DNA of 64,000 bases from Clostridiales bacterium (GTDB lineage Bacteria; Bacillota; Clostridia; Oscillospirales; Oscillospiraceae). This document shows positions 30,345-39,439 of this stretch, one piece after another. The DNA is taken from contig JAJQCW010000043.1 of NCBI GenBank assembly GCA_021202515.1, positions 1 to 64,000 on the forward strand, in the 5' to 3' direction. Under the pieces are notes generated by a model that worked only from the letters and a program-made list of their open reading frames with translations, searched no databases and was not told where the DNA came from. The position numbers and the translations under genes were made by a program. Numbering within the stretch: position 1 is the first letter of the stretch; each line of letters begins with the position of its first letter.

Positions 30345-32431
30345 GGCTTGTCCTCCCATTCGTCGTCCTTGAGGAAGTAGGAACGCCAGTCGTCCGCGTC
30401 GGCGGTGGCTTCGCCGGTCTCGTCAGAGAAATCGATGTCCGGGAAATCGTCGCTGTTGTCCTCTTCTGGCGGGGCAGAAGACTTCGGCGCAGGGGACGCC
30501 GAGGTGGGCCGGTCGATGCGGGTCGGTTCGTCGTCGGATTCGGGGCGGCGGATGACAGTTTCCGCGTCGTCGGCGGCTGCAAAGGGCGCGCCCCGCCGGA
30601 AAAAGCCTGTGGCGGCCCGCCAGCTATCCGGCTCATCCTCCGGTTCGTTCTTTTTCCGGCGTTTGGGCAGTCGAACGGCCAGCCCTGCGTTTTGCCGAGC
30701 ATCCGAGGCTTTGATAAAGGCCAGCAGCGCCCAACAGGACATCATGGAACTGCCGCCCACGGAGACGAAGGGCAGCGTTACGCCGGTCAGCGGGAGCAGG
30801 TCGGTGGAGCCGAACACGTTCAGCATGGTCTGCACCACGAAAATCATGGCAGCGGAGCAGGCAGTGATGACATAGAAGCTGCTGCGGGCGATGCTGGCCT
30901 CCCGCACGGCGAAAATCGCCAGCAGGACGATGGCCGCCACCGCCGTCACCGCCAGGATCAGCCCCAGCTCCTCCGCCAGCACGCCAAACACCAGATCCGT
31001 GTTGGCCGCGCCGATGTTTTTCAGCCAGCCGTCCCCTACTCCCTGTCCGAACAGGCCGCCGCTGGCAATGGCGGACATGGTGCGGGTCTGCTGATAGCCC
31101 AGGTTGGAGGGGTCCTCCCAGACGTGGCGGTAGACGGCGAACCGGGCGAAAATATAGGATTTATATTGCAAAATGAGATACCCGCCGGAGATGGCGGCGG
31201 CCAGCAAAAACAGCACCGAGGCCAGGTCGCCGCTGCGCAGGAAGGTGATAGCCAGCAGCGCCACAAAGAAAATCAGGGCGGTGCCAAAGTCGCTCATCAG
31301 ACCCAGGCAGCCCACGCAGAACAGGGAGTAGCCCAGGGTGTAGAGCAGATTTTTCTTGTTGAACATCCGGTCAAGCGTAGTCGCTCCCACCAGGATAAAG
31401 ACGATTTTGACGAACTCCGAGGGCTGGAAGGAAATCGGCCCAATGGCGAGCCAGTTTTTCGCGCCGAAGAGCCGCTCCCCCAGCAGGAGATTAAAGGCCA
31501 GCAGCGCCATGGAAGCCACCGCCAAAGGCCAGCGGATTTGGGTGACAAACTCCAGGTCCCGCAGGCAGATGGACAGGGCGAAGAACAGCACCACCCCCAA
31601 CGCCACGCAGAGGGTCTGCTTTTTCAGTCCGCTGGGGGACGAGGACGCCGTCACGGTCAGACAGAGAGTGGTCAGGAAAAAAGCCAGCGTCTCGATCTCA
31701 AACCCGGTCCGCCGGAAGATGCGATAAATCAGGTAGACCACCCACATCAGGGCGCACAGCGCCCCGAAGCAACCCGCCACAATGGTCTGGTACTCCGCGT
31801 CCACGGCGTTCCACAGTTGAAAACACAGCATCCCCTGGAACAGGCTCAGCAGAAACAGCGTGACGCCGGGCGAAAAGGCTTTGCCGGGCTTGGACCGGCG
31901 CTGGGCCTGCTGCCGCTCCTCCTCGGCAGTGGAGGGCAAAAAACAGGCGTCCACCCCGCCGAAGCTGATGATGTCGCGGGCTTTGAGGGCGGCGGTCTGA
32001 AAGACGGTGGTGCCGTTCAGGGTGACGCCGTTTTTGCTGTTCAGAGCGTAGAGCAACCAGTTCCCCTTGCTGTCCCGAATCAGGGCGGCGTGGTTCCGGG
32101 AGACGGTGCCATATGATAAAATCACATCGCACCGGCGGGACCGTCCCACCAGGTTCTCCCAGTGGTTCAGGGGCAGACGGGTGCCGTCCGTCAGCACCAG
32201 GCTGCCCCAGGTCTCCTGCTCCATGCGGCTCTGGAACAGGCTCCTGCCGCAGCGCACCACCACCAGCACCCCAAAAACGGGCAGGGCGTAGTGGAACAGC
32301 CCGCCCAGCAGAGAAGTCAGCAGGCTCATCAGGGCCTCGTTTCCGCGCAAGGAGGTGAAAAGGGACGCAATGCCCTGCCCCATGGTTTGCAGGCCCTGTA
32401 TAATTGTCTGAATAACATCTGCGGCGCTCAT
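30341..32431 (-). CDS. FHA domain-FtsW/RodA/SpoVE fusion protein
   Basis: About 696 aa. A first membrane helix is followed by an FHA domain at about residues 80-165 (VGRSRRCDVILSYGTVSRNH, ALNSKNGVTLNGT). A polytopic SEDS domain of about ten helices covers residues 185-590 (signatures IGPISFQPSEFVKI, GLFGQGVGDGWLKNIG, LPLTGVTLPFVSVGGSSM). The C-terminal 100 residues are acidic and unstructured. SEDS proteins polymerise glycan strands from lipid II; the FHA domain would bind a phosphothreonine partner, tying synthesis to a Ser/Thr kinase. ATG at 32431 with GGAGG 5-6 nt upstream. Confidence 0.9.
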   Translation of the reverse strand: MSAADVIQTIIQGLQTMGQGIASLFTSLRGNEALMSLLTSLLGGLFHYALPVFGVLVVVRCGRSLFQSRMEQETWGSLVLTDGTRLPLNHWENLVGRSRRCDVILSYGTVSRNHAALIRDSKGNWLLYALNSKNGVTLNGTTVFQTAALKARDIISFGGVDACFLPSTAEEERQQAQRRSKPGKAFSPGVTLFLLSLFQGMLCFQLWNAVDAEYQTIVAGCFGALCALMWVVYLIYRIFRRTGFEIETLAFFLTTLCLTVTASSSPSGLKKQTLCVALGVVLFFALSICLRDLEFVTQIRWPLAVASMALLAFNLLLGERLFGAKNWLAIGPISFQPSEFVKIVFILVGATTLDRMFNKKNLLYTLGYSLFCVGCLGLMSDFGTALIFFVALLAITFLRSGDLASVLFLLAAAISGGYLILQYKSYIFARFAVYRHVWEDPSNLGYQQTRTMSAIASGGLFGQGVGDGWLKNIGAANTDLVFGVLAEELGLILAVTAVAAIVLLAIFAVREASIARSSFYVITACSAAMIFVVQTMLNVFGSTDLLPLTGVTLPFVSVGGSSMMSCWALLAFIKASDARQNAGLAVRLPKRRKKNEPEDEPDSWRAATGFFRRGAPFAAADDAETVIRRPESDDEPTRIDRPTSASPAPKSSAPPEEDNSDDFPDIDFSDETGEATADADDWRSYFLKDDEWEDKP

Positions 32432-32481
32432 GGAAACCTCCAACAGGGAAACAAACAGAAATTGTACAAAAACGGACCCTC

Positions 32482-32715
32482 TGAGCCTGCCGTAAACGAC
32501 AGGCTCTCGACCAAAATCACGGATTTTGGTCGAACATGCGGCCCCTGCATCGCACTCGCTGCGCTCGCACGTTTGGGGCCTCCCTGTGTGCTTTTGCCGG
32601 TACAGGAGGTGAATTGCCCCGAAGGGGCAAGAGAGGCCACCCTGGGGTGCGCCCGGCTAAAAGCACGAATTTCAATTTATTTTGCCGCAAGCGGCAAAAC
32701 TCCTGCGGAGGGCTT
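32482..32715 (+). repeat. Dispersed repeat B, copy 2
   Basis: About 234 bp, the inverted counterpart of 7750-8095 without its middle 100 bp. Contains CTCGACCAAAATCACGG dyad, the block with CGTTTGGGGCC, GTACAGGAGGTGAATTGCCC, and CCTGCGGAGGGCTT at its right end. Lies between the ABC ATPase gene and the FHA-FtsW gene. No gene inside. Confidence 0.65.
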
Positions 32716-32797
32716 CTATAACATCACGCACTTCTTCATTTTCTTTTTAATAATCTGAAACGGACCTCAATAAAAGGCCCGTTTTGAGAATGATCCC

Positions 32798-33592
32798 TCA
32801 GTATTGCTCCATAAACTCCTCGTACAGGTCCACCACTTCGCTGGTCTTGCCGATCATCTTGATGTCGCCATCGTGGAGCCAGATGACCTTTTCGCAGATG
32901 TCCTGGATGGTGGAGGTACTGTGGGAGACGATGATGACGGTGCGGTTTTTCTCCGCGATCAGCTCCTTCATCTTGTTGAAGCTCTTCTTTTTGAAGTGGC
33001 TGTCGCCCACGCTGAGGACCTCGTCCACCAGGATAATGTCGGTCTTGAGGATGGCGGTGATGGCAAAGCCCAGCTTGGACTGCATACCGCTGGAATAGGT
33101 CTGCACGGGTTTGTCAATAAAGCTGCCCAGCTCAGAAAACTCGATAATTTCGTCAATTTGCTCGTCGATGCGCTGCTTGGAAAAGCCCATCAGCATCCCG
33201 GAGAGGTAGATGTTCTCCCGGCCCGGCAGCTTCTTCTGGAAGCCGATGCCCAGAGCCAGCAGAGAGACCGTGTGGCCATGGAGGTCCACCACGCCCCGGT
33301 CCGCCTCGAAGATGCCAGCCAGCACCCGGAGCAGCGTGGACTTGCCGGAACCGTTTCGTCCGATGAGGCCCACGATCTCGCCCTGGGCGATTTCAAAGGA
33401 AATGCCGTGGAGGGCCTCAAAATGTTCGATGCGGCCTGTTTTTTTGGTATTGTCCTGGGCTTTTGCGGCCTTGCGCTTGCTGACGGGGACAATGCTCCGG
33501 TAGCTCAGATAAACATCTTCAACTGTGATGGCTGGAACAGGGCCATCTGTCTGCACGGCAGCGGCGGCGGGAGAGGGTTTAAACAGTTTCAT
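32798..33592 (-). CDS. ABC transporter ATP-binding protein, polysaccharide export (TagH/Wzt-like)
   Basis: About 264 aa. Walker A GLIGRNGSGKST, signature YSSGMQSKLGFA, Walker B DIILVDEVLSVGD, switch His in VSHST. The D-loop form 'DEVLSVGD' and the N-terminal insertion after SYRS are typical of ATPases that power teichoic acid/O-antigen export. No permease gene is adjacent, so its partner lies elsewhere. No good SD is visible for either the ATG at 33592 (chosen) or at 33619, so the start is uncertain. Downstream of argR in the place often held by recN. Confidence 0.85.
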   Translation of the reverse strand: MKLFKPSPAAAAVQTDGPVPAITVEDVYLSYRSIVPVSKRKAAKAQDNTKKTGRIEHFEALHGISFEIAQGEIVGLIGRNGSGKSTLLRVLAGIFEADRGVVDLHGHTVSLLALGIGFQKKLPGRENIYLSGMLMGFSKQRIDEQIDEIIEFSELGSFIDKPVQTYSSGMQSKLGFAITAILKTDIILVDEVLSVGDSHFKKKSFNKMKELIAEKNRTVIIVSHSTSTIQDICEKVIWLHDGDIKMIGKTSEVVDLYEEFMEQY

Positions 33593-33731
33593 AAACAGCA
33601 GCTCTTTCACTGCGCCCATAAACAGGCGCGATCACAGGTTTTGGGTATTGTACCACAAAGCGGCGAAAATTGCAACCGGAAAAGGAACGGGCGCACGGGA
33701 GCCTCAATTGCTTTTCACATGTGCAAATGCT

Positions 33732-34196
33732 TCAAACGCTGCCGTCCTGCACCATTGCCCGCAGCTCCCCGCAGAAGCGCTCTGCGTCCTGGTTGGTGCG
33801 CATGATGAGCAGCACGGTGTCGTCTCCGGCCAGCGACCCCACCATGTCGGGCAGCTCCATGCCGTCCAGCGCGGCTGCGGCGGCGTTTGCCAGGCCGGGC
33901 ATGGTCTTGAGCACCACCAGGTTTTGGGCGCAGTCGAAGGAGGTGACTCCCTCCCGGAAGATGTTTTGCAGTCGGTCCGAGCGCCCTGCCTGCCGGTTTT
34001 GCAGGGAGACGGCGTAGTGATAACTGCCGGAGGCGGCCATCTCCTTGACCAGGTGCAGTTCTTTCATGTCCCTGGAAATGGTGGCCTGAGTGCAATGAAA
34101 TCCCCGCTCCCCCAGGGCCAGCAGCAGTTGCTCCTGGGTCTCGATGCACTGGTTTTGGACGATTTCTAAAATCATCCTCTGTCGCTGTTCCTTCAT
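33732..34196 (-). CDS. argR: Arginine repressor ArgR
   Basis: 154 aa. N-terminal winged helix (RQRMILEIVQNQCIETQEQL; TQATISRDMKEL) and C-terminal arginine-binding/hexamerisation domain (GLANAAAAALDGMELPDMVG then SLAGDDTVLLIMRT). Represses arginine biosynthesis when arginine is bound. ATG at 34196 with GGGAGGA 4-6 nt upstream. 20 nt downstream of nadK; end of the xseA-xseB-ispA-dxs-tlyA-nadK-argR run, a standard Firmicutes order. Confidence 0.95.
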   Translation of the reverse strand: MKEQRQRMILEIVQNQCIETQEQLLLALGERGFHCTQATISRDMKELHLVKEMAASGSYHYAVSLQNRQAGRSDRLQNIFREGVTSFDCAQNLVVLKTMPGLANAAAAALDGMELPDMVGSLAGDDTVLLIMRTNQDAERFCGELRAMVQDGSV

Positions 34197-34216
34197 ACCG
34201 TCCTCCCTTCTTCGGG

Positions 34217-35077
34217 CTACCGCCGCCCCAGTTTCTGGTTCAAAATTTCGTAAAAGCTGCGCCCGGTCAGGCGGACCAGCTTGATGGTGTGGCTGGAGCA
34301 GCGCAGCTCCACCGTGTCCCCGCTGGAGAGGCGGAAGGCCCGCCCTCCGTCCGCCGAGAGATAGGCGCTCTTGTGGGAGAGGTGACCCACCGTCACGTCC
34401 ACAATGCGCTCCTTGCCCAGCACACAGGACTTGGTCAGCAGATCGTGGGCACAGATGGGCGTGATGATGATATTTTCGGCGGTTGGCTCCACGATGGGGC
34501 CTCCGGCGGACATGGAATAGGCTGTGGAGCCGGTGGGGGTACAGACGATGACCCCGTCGCCGGAATACTCCATGATTTTCACCTTGTCGCCGTAGACGGT
34601 CATATCCAGCACCCGGGCCACCGCCCCGTTGGAGATGACCACATCGTTCAGGGCGGTGTCCCAGAAAATGCTTCTCCCGTCCCGGAGGACCCGCATATCC
34701 AGCATCATCCGCTGCTCGGTGGTATACTTGCCCTGGGCGATCTGTCGCAGCAGGTGCAGCTCCCCCACCTCCAGCTCTGCCATAAAGCCCACGCTGCCCA
34801 TGTTCACTCCCAGGATGGGGATGCGGTAGGTCCGGGCCAGTCGCGCGGAGTGGAGAATGGTGCCGTCTCCGCCAAAGCAGATGAGCAAATCGGCGTTTTT
34901 GATCTCCGTATGGATGTCCCGCAGCTTCAGATCCTTGGGCAATTCCAGGGAACGGTCCGGGCGAAAGGGCAGGCACAGACAGGTCTCCACACCGCAGCTC
35001 CGCAGGATGCGCTCCGCCTCCCGCACAGCGGTCAACCCCTTGTCCCGGTAGGGGTTGGGACTTAAAATCACTTTCAT
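34217..35077 (-). CDS. nadK: NAD kinase
   Basis: 286 aa. GGDGT motif in LLICFGGDGTILHSARLA, NMGSVGFMAELE, and TPTGSTAYSMSAGGPIVEP are all diagnostic. Phosphorylates NAD to NADP using ATP or polyphosphate. ATG at 35077 overlaps the end of tlyA (35074) by 4 nt, so translation is coupled. Cytosolic. Confidence 0.96.
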   Translation of the reverse strand: MKVILSPNPYRDKGLTAVREAERILRSCGVETCLCLPFRPDRSLELPKDLKLRDIHTEIKNADLLICFGGDGTILHSARLARTYRIPILGVNMGSVGFMAELEVGELHLLRQIAQGKYTTEQRMMLDMRVLRDGRSIFWDTALNDVVISNGAVARVLDMTVYGDKVKIMEYSGDGVIVCTPTGSTAYSMSAGGPIVEPTAENIIITPICAHDLLTKSCVLGKERIVDVTVGHLSHKSAYLSADGGRAFRLSSGDTVELRCSSHTIKLVRLTGRSFYEILNQKLGRR

Positions 35078-35880
35078 TTCTGTTTCTCCAATGCCTCATG
35101 GGAGTCACGCACCAGCGCCGCCAGCTCCGGAGCGGTGTTTTCTCCCGGCTGGACGCTGAGCCAGCCCAGATACTCGATGTTTCCCTCCGGCCCGCGGATG
35201 GGGGAATAGGTCAGCCCCCGCACCGTCAGGCCGCTGGCCGCCGCGTGGGTCAAAAACTGCTCCAGCACCTCCAGGTGGACCGCCGGGTCCCGGACGACGC
35301 CTTTCTTGCCCACTTTGCCCTTCCCTGCCTCAAACTGGGGCTTGACCAGGCAGACCATCTGAGCGTTTTCCGCCAATAGTGGCCGGAGGGCCGGCAAAAT
35401 CAGGCCCAGGGAGATAAAAGACACGTCCACCGACACAAAGTCCAGCGGTTCCGGGATTTGTTCCCGCGTCAGGTAACGGGCGTTGGTGCGCTCCATGCAG
35501 ACCACCCGCGGGTCGCTGCGGAGCTTCCAGTCCAGTTGACCATAGCCCACGTCCACGGCGTAGACCTTTTGCGCGCCGTTTTGCAGCATACAGTCGGTGA
35601 AACCGCCAGTGGAGGCGCCGCAGTCCATGGCAGTCACCCCGTCCAGATGGATGGGCCAGGTCTGCATCGCCTTTTCCAGCTTGAGACCGCCCCGGCTGAC
35701 GTAGGGCAACGTTTTGCCCCACACCTCAATTTGAGCGTCATCTGCCACCGGCGCGCCGCACTTGTCCACCCGTTTGCCGTCCACAAAGACCAAGCCGCTC
35801 ATGATGATGGCCTGGGCCTTCTGGCGGCTCTCCGCATAACCCAGTTCCGTTATCCGCACATCCAGGCGTTTTTTTGCCAT
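35074..35880 (-). CDS. tlyA: TlyA family RNA 2'-O-methyltransferase
   Basis: About 268 aa. N-terminal S4 RNA-binding domain (KRLDVRITELGYAESRQKAQ, GLVFVDGKRV) and FtsJ-like SAM methyltransferase domain (DCGASTGGFTDCMLQNGA, SVDVSFISL). TlyA enzymes 2'-O-methylate rRNA; the related YqxC is called a putative hemolysin in older annotations. ATG at 35880 with GGAGGG 7 nt upstream. Between dxs and nadK as in other Clostridia. Confidence 0.93.
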   Translation of the reverse strand: MAKKRLDVRITELGYAESRQKAQAIIMSGLVFVDGKRVDKCGAPVADDAQIEVWGKTLPYVSRGGLKLEKAMQTWPIHLDGVTAMDCGASTGGFTDCMLQNGAQKVYAVDVGYGQLDWKLRSDPRVVCMERTNARYLTREQIPEPLDFVSVDVSFISLGLILPALRPLLAENAQMVCLVKPQFEAGKGKVGKKGVVRDPAVHLEVLEQFLTHAAASGLTVRGLTYSPIRGPEGNIEYLGWLSVQPGENTAPELAALVRDSHEALEKQK

Positions 35881-35920
35881 GTAACGTCCCTCCAAAGGCC
35901 CTTTTCTCTCTTGTTACATC

Positions 35921-37762
35921 TTACATCATTTCCAGCCCGGCGGCGGCGATCTGCTCCCAACTGATGTCCAGCATCCGGCGCTGCTGCTCCACGGTCCCGT
36001 GGGGGATAAAATCCTTGCCGCAGTTCAGCAGGCGCAGTTTGTCCACCTGCACGCCGCGGGTCATCAGCTCTGCCGCCAGGACCATGCCCGCGCAGTTCTG
36101 GTGAACGACCTCTTCCGCCACCAGCAGACGGCCCGTCTTTTGGACGGACGCCGCCACCGGGTCGGCGTCAATGGGGTGGACCCGGTTGAGCTTGAGGACC
36201 TCTACGGAGTACCCGGACGCCTCGATTTGCTCCACAGCCCGGAGAACCTCTCCGGTCAGAATCCCGTGGGTGACGATGGTCAGGGCGGTCCCCTGCTGTA
36301 ACGTGACCGTCGGCTCCGGTCCCGCGTCGCCGGAGTAGCCGTTTTCACCGCCCCGGGGGTAGCGGACAGCCACCGGCCCCTGGCATTTCTCCACCGCCCA
36401 GCGAAGCTGATTGGACAGCTCCGCAAAGCTGGCCGGAGCCAGCACCGTCATGCCGGGAACGGTGGAGAGATAGGCCAGGTCAAACACACCCTGATGGGTC
36501 TCCCCGTCCGCGCCCACCAGTCCGGCCCGGTCCACGCCAAAGACCGCGTGGAGGCCGCTCAGGGCGATGTCGTGGATCAGCATATCGTAGCCGCGCTGCA
36601 AGAAGGTGGAGTAGACGGCGAACACCGGCACCGCGCCCTGTTTGGCCATGCCGCCGCTCATCGCCACGGCGTGACCCTCCGCAATGCCCACGTCGAAGCA
36701 TCGCTCCGGGAACTGGGTAGCGAACTCGTCCAGCCCCGTGCCGGACTGCATGGCCGCTGTGACGGCGCAAACCCGGTTGTCTGTCGCGGCGATGGAGGTC
36801 AGTGTCTCCCCAAAGACGGCGGAGAAGTCGGTGCCGCTCTGTTTCAGCGGCTTGCCCGTGGCCGGGTCAAAGGGACTGACCCCGTGGAACAGGTGGGGTT
36901 CCCGCTCAGCAGGTGGATAGCCTTTCCCCTTTACAGTGCGGACATGGACCAAGACCGGCCCCTCCAGCTCCTTCGCCCACCGGAGGATACGCGTCAGCTC
37001 AGAGAGGTTGTGGCCATTCACTGGCCCCAGGTAAGTGAATCCCATATCCTCAAACATGCTGCTGGGCAAAATAGAGCCTTTGACCGCCTGTTTGATTTTA
37101 TGAGTGACGCGATAGAGTTTTTTGCCGCCGGGGATGTGATTACACACGCTCCGGTAGACCTTCTTGAAGCGCAGGTACTGGGGGCGCAGGTGGTGCCGGG
37201 AGAGCAGCTTGGCCACGCCGCCCACGTTTTTCTTGATGGACATTCCGTTGTCATTGAGGATGACCACCAGGTTCTCCCCGCTCTGTCCCGCGTCGGAGAG
37301 GCCCTCGTAGGCCAAGCCGCCGGTCAGCGCGCCGTCGCCAATGAGCGCCACAATATTGTAATCCTCTCCCAACTGGGTCCTGGCGCGCGCCATGCCCAGG
37401 GCCACAGAGACAGAATTGGAGGCGTGACCGGCCACAAAAGCGTCGTGGACGCTCTCGTTGGGCTTGGGGAACCCGGCCAGGCCGTTCAGCTTGCGCATGG
37501 TGTCCATCCTGTCCGCCCGCCCGGTGAGCATTTTATGACAGTAGCACTGGTGTCCCACGTCGAACACCAGCCGGTCTTTTGCGGTGTCATAGGTGCGGTG
37601 GAGGGCGACGGTCAGCTCCACCGTACCCAAATTCGAGGCCAGATGGCCCCCCGTCTGGGAAACAGAGCGAACCAGCTCCTCCCGCAGCTCCTGACACAGC
37701 GCGACCCCCTCGCTGTCGGTCATCTCTGTCCAGTTGATCTGTTGGAACTCGTCTGGAAGCAT
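35921..37762 (-). CDS. dxs: 1-deoxy-D-xylulose-5-phosphate synthase
   Basis: About 613 aa. TPP-binding motif GDGALTGGLAYEGLSDAGQS..N, catalytic His regions GHQCYCHK and HVRTVKGKGYPPAE, and a transketolase-type pyrimidine domain with the DRAGLVGADGETHQG signature. Makes DXP from pyruvate and glyceraldehyde-3-phosphate, first step of the MEP isoprenoid route. ATG at 37762 with AAGGGG 8 nt upstream. In one transcriptional run with ispA, which extends the isoprenoids it feeds. Confidence 0.96.
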   Translation of the reverse strand: MLPDEFQQINWTEMTDSEGVALCQELREELVRSVSQTGGHLASNLGTVELTVALHRTYDTAKDRLVFDVGHQCYCHKMLTGRADRMDTMRKLNGLAGFPKPNESVHDAFVAGHASNSVSVALGMARARTQLGEDYNIVALIGDGALTGGLAYEGLSDAGQSGENLVVILNDNGMSIKKNVGGVAKLLSRHHLRPQYLRFKKVYRSVCNHIPGGKKLYRVTHKIKQAVKGSILPSSMFEDMGFTYLGPVNGHNLSELTRILRWAKELEGPVLVHVRTVKGKGYPPAEREPHLFHGVSPFDPATGKPLKQSGTDFSAVFGETLTSIAATDNRVCAVTAAMQSGTGLDEFATQFPERCFDVGIAEGHAVAMSGGMAKQGAVPVFAVYSTFLQRGYDMLIHDIALSGLHAVFGVDRAGLVGADGETHQGVFDLAYLSTVPGMTVLAPASFAELSNQLRWAVEKCQGPVAVRYPRGGENGYSGDAGPEPTVTLQQGTALTIVTHGILTGEVLRAVEQIEASGYSVEVLKLNRVHPIDADPVAASVQKTGRLLVAEEVVHQNCAGMVLAAELMTRGVQVDKLRLLNCGKDFIPHGTVEQQRRMLDISWEQIAAAGLEMM

Positions 37763-37833
37763 CGTTGCAACCCCTTTATCTCTAGTTCTATAGACTTCTT
37801 TCTCGCTGCTTCTCCAGTTTGCATCACAGGCTG

Positions 37834-38286
37834 TCAGGGGAAAATCACCATCTGGAACAGCAAACTGACACACAGCCCCAGCAGCGCCCCGAAAAACACC
37901 TGTAAAGGCGTATGGCCTAACAGCACTTTGACCTGCAAATTCAACAGCTCTGGCGTCATCTGCTGCCAGTTTTGCAGGATCAGATTGATGACTTTCGCTT
38001 GCTCCCCGGACTGGCGGCGCACGTTGCAGGCGTCGTACATGACCACAATGGCCATCACCGCTGAAACCGCGAACAGTCCTGAGTCAAACCCGTAGAGCAG
38101 CCCCGTGGTCACAGTACAGCAGGTGACCAGCGCCGAATGAGAGCTGGGCATCCCCCCGCTGGACAAAATGTGATGCAGGGTCACTCTCCCCTCTGTGATC
38201 CACTGGAGCAGGCCCTTGGTCAGTTGCGCCAGCAGCCAGCTCAGGGCGCTGAGCAACAGGATTTGGTTCCCAAAGGTCAGGTACAT
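37834..38286 (-). CDS. Divergent PAP2 family membrane protein (YuiD/DUF212)
   Basis: 150 aa, four to five membrane helices. SSGGMPSSHSALVTC is the PAP2-like phosphatase motif and GHTPLQVFFGALLG a second conserved block. Likely a membrane phosphatase acting on lipid or isoprenoid diphosphates, which fits the isoprenoid genes on both sides. ATG at 38286. Between ispA and dxs. Confidence 0.88.
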   Translation of the reverse strand: MYLTFGNQILLLSALSWLLAQLTKGLLQWITEGRVTLHHILSSGGMPSSHSALVTCCTVTTGLLYGFDSGLFAVSAVMAIVVMYDACNVRRQSGEQAKVINLILQNWQQMTPELLNLQVKVLLGHTPLQVFFGALLGLCVSLLFQMVIFP

Positions 38287-38321
38287 ATTGATTCCTCCCC
38301 ATCACGGCGAATCGAGGCCGC

Positions 38322-39203
38322 TCAATTCGCCCTTCCTGCCAGGTAGTCCGCAAGGTCATCCAGAAAAGCGGTTTCGGAGAACGCCCCTCGCAGGGCGCGC
38401 TTGGCCGCCGCCGTCTGTTCGTTCACCACCGCCTGGCACTGTTCCAGCCCCAGATGGGACACATAGGTGGACTTATGGCTCTCCGCGTCGTTGCCCACGG
38501 GCTTGCCCATGGTGGTCGCGTCGCTGGTCACGTTCAGCATATCGTCCCGGATTTGGAAGGCCAGGCCGATGGCGTCGGCATAAGCCGCCGCAGACCGAAC
38601 CTCGTCGCTGTCCGCAGGGAATCCCGCCGCCAGCACACCCATGACGCAGGCCGCCCGCAGCAGGCAGCCTGTTTTCAGGGCGTTCATCTGAGCGATTTCG
38701 TCCAGGGAGAGGTCCCTCTGCTCTCCCTCAATGTCCAACTGCTGTCCGCCGCACATCCCCGCATAGCCCGCGGCTTGGGCCAACTCCAGCGCCGCTGCCG
38801 CCCGGACATCGCCAGGCAGGTCGGCGCTGAGAATGGCCTGAAACGCCGCGCTCTGGAGGGCGTCTCCCGCCAGAGTCGCGGTACACTCGCCGTATACCAC
38901 ATGGTTGGTGGGTCGGCCCCGACGCAGGCTGTCGTTGTCCATGCAGGGCAGGTCGTCGTGGATGAGAGAATAGGTGTGAAGCATTTCTACTGCACAGGCA
39001 ATCGGGAGAGCTTTTTGGGGGTCTCCCCCGGCGATTTCACAGAATTTCAGCGTCAACACGGGCCGGATACGCTTGCCGCCCGCCAGCAGGCTGTAGCGCA
39101 TGGCCTCCAGCAGCCGTTGCTGGGGTAAATTCTCTGCAAAGTAGTTTTCCAGCGCAGTTTCGATTTTCCTCTGGCAGAGGGTCAATTCCTCCTGAAAGGT
39201 CAT
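38322..39203 (-). CDS. ispA: Polyprenyl (farnesyl/geranyl) diphosphate synthase
   Basis: 293 aa. First Asp-rich motif DDLPCMDND and second DDMLNVTSD, plus GGKRIRPVLTLKF, are diagnostic of trans-prenyltransferases. Condenses IPP with allylic diphosphates to C15-type chains for undecaprenyl phosphate and quinones. ATG at 39203, directly after the xseB stop (39207). Confidence 0.94.
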   Translation of the reverse strand: MTFQEELTLCQRKIETALENYFAENLPQQRLLEAMRYSLLAGGKRIRPVLTLKFCEIAGGDPQKALPIACAVEMLHTYSLIHDDLPCMDNDSLRRGRPTNHVVYGECTATLAGDALQSAAFQAILSADLPGDVRAAAALELAQAAGYAGMCGGQQLDIEGEQRDLSLDEIAQMNALKTGCLLRAACVMGVLAAGFPADSDEVRSAAAYADAIGLAFQIRDDMLNVTSDATTMGKPVGNDAESHKSTYVSHLGLEQCQAVVNEQTAAAKRALRGAFSETAFLDDLADYLAGRAN

Positions 39204-39206
39204 CCC

Positions 39207-39437
39207 TTATTCCCCCTTCATCGGCTGTTCCACCGGCGCGGTGTTCGCGGCTCCAGTCAACTTGAGAACCTTCTGCTCAGCGGTGTCCAACTGCTTGGCA
39301 CAGGCGGCAGCCAGCTTAGTCCCCTCTTCAAAGAGGGCCATGGACTCCTCCAGCGTGGCCTCGCCCTTCTCCAACAGGGTGACGATCTCCTCCAGCCGGA
39401 GCATGGATTCCTCGAATGTTTTCCTTCTTGCAGCCAT
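39207..39437 (-). CDS. xseB: Exodeoxyribonuclease VII small subunit
   Basis: 76 aa. KTFEESMLRLEEIVTLLEKG followed by EATLEESMALFEEG is the signature helix pair of XseB, the small subunit that packs on XseA. ATG at 39437, overlapping nothing but only 2 nt from the xseA stop. Confidence 0.94.
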   Translation of the reverse strand: MAARRKTFEESMLRLEEIVTLLEKGEATLEESMALFEEGTKLAAACAKQLDTAEQKVLKLTGAANTAPVEQPMKGE

Positions 39438-39439
39438 GG

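Noticed and set aside
33732-35108. A 458-codon frame running through nadK into argR as one protein
   Set aside because: Only the last 154 residues (ArgR) are real in that frame; the rest overlaps nadK, which is clear in another frame.
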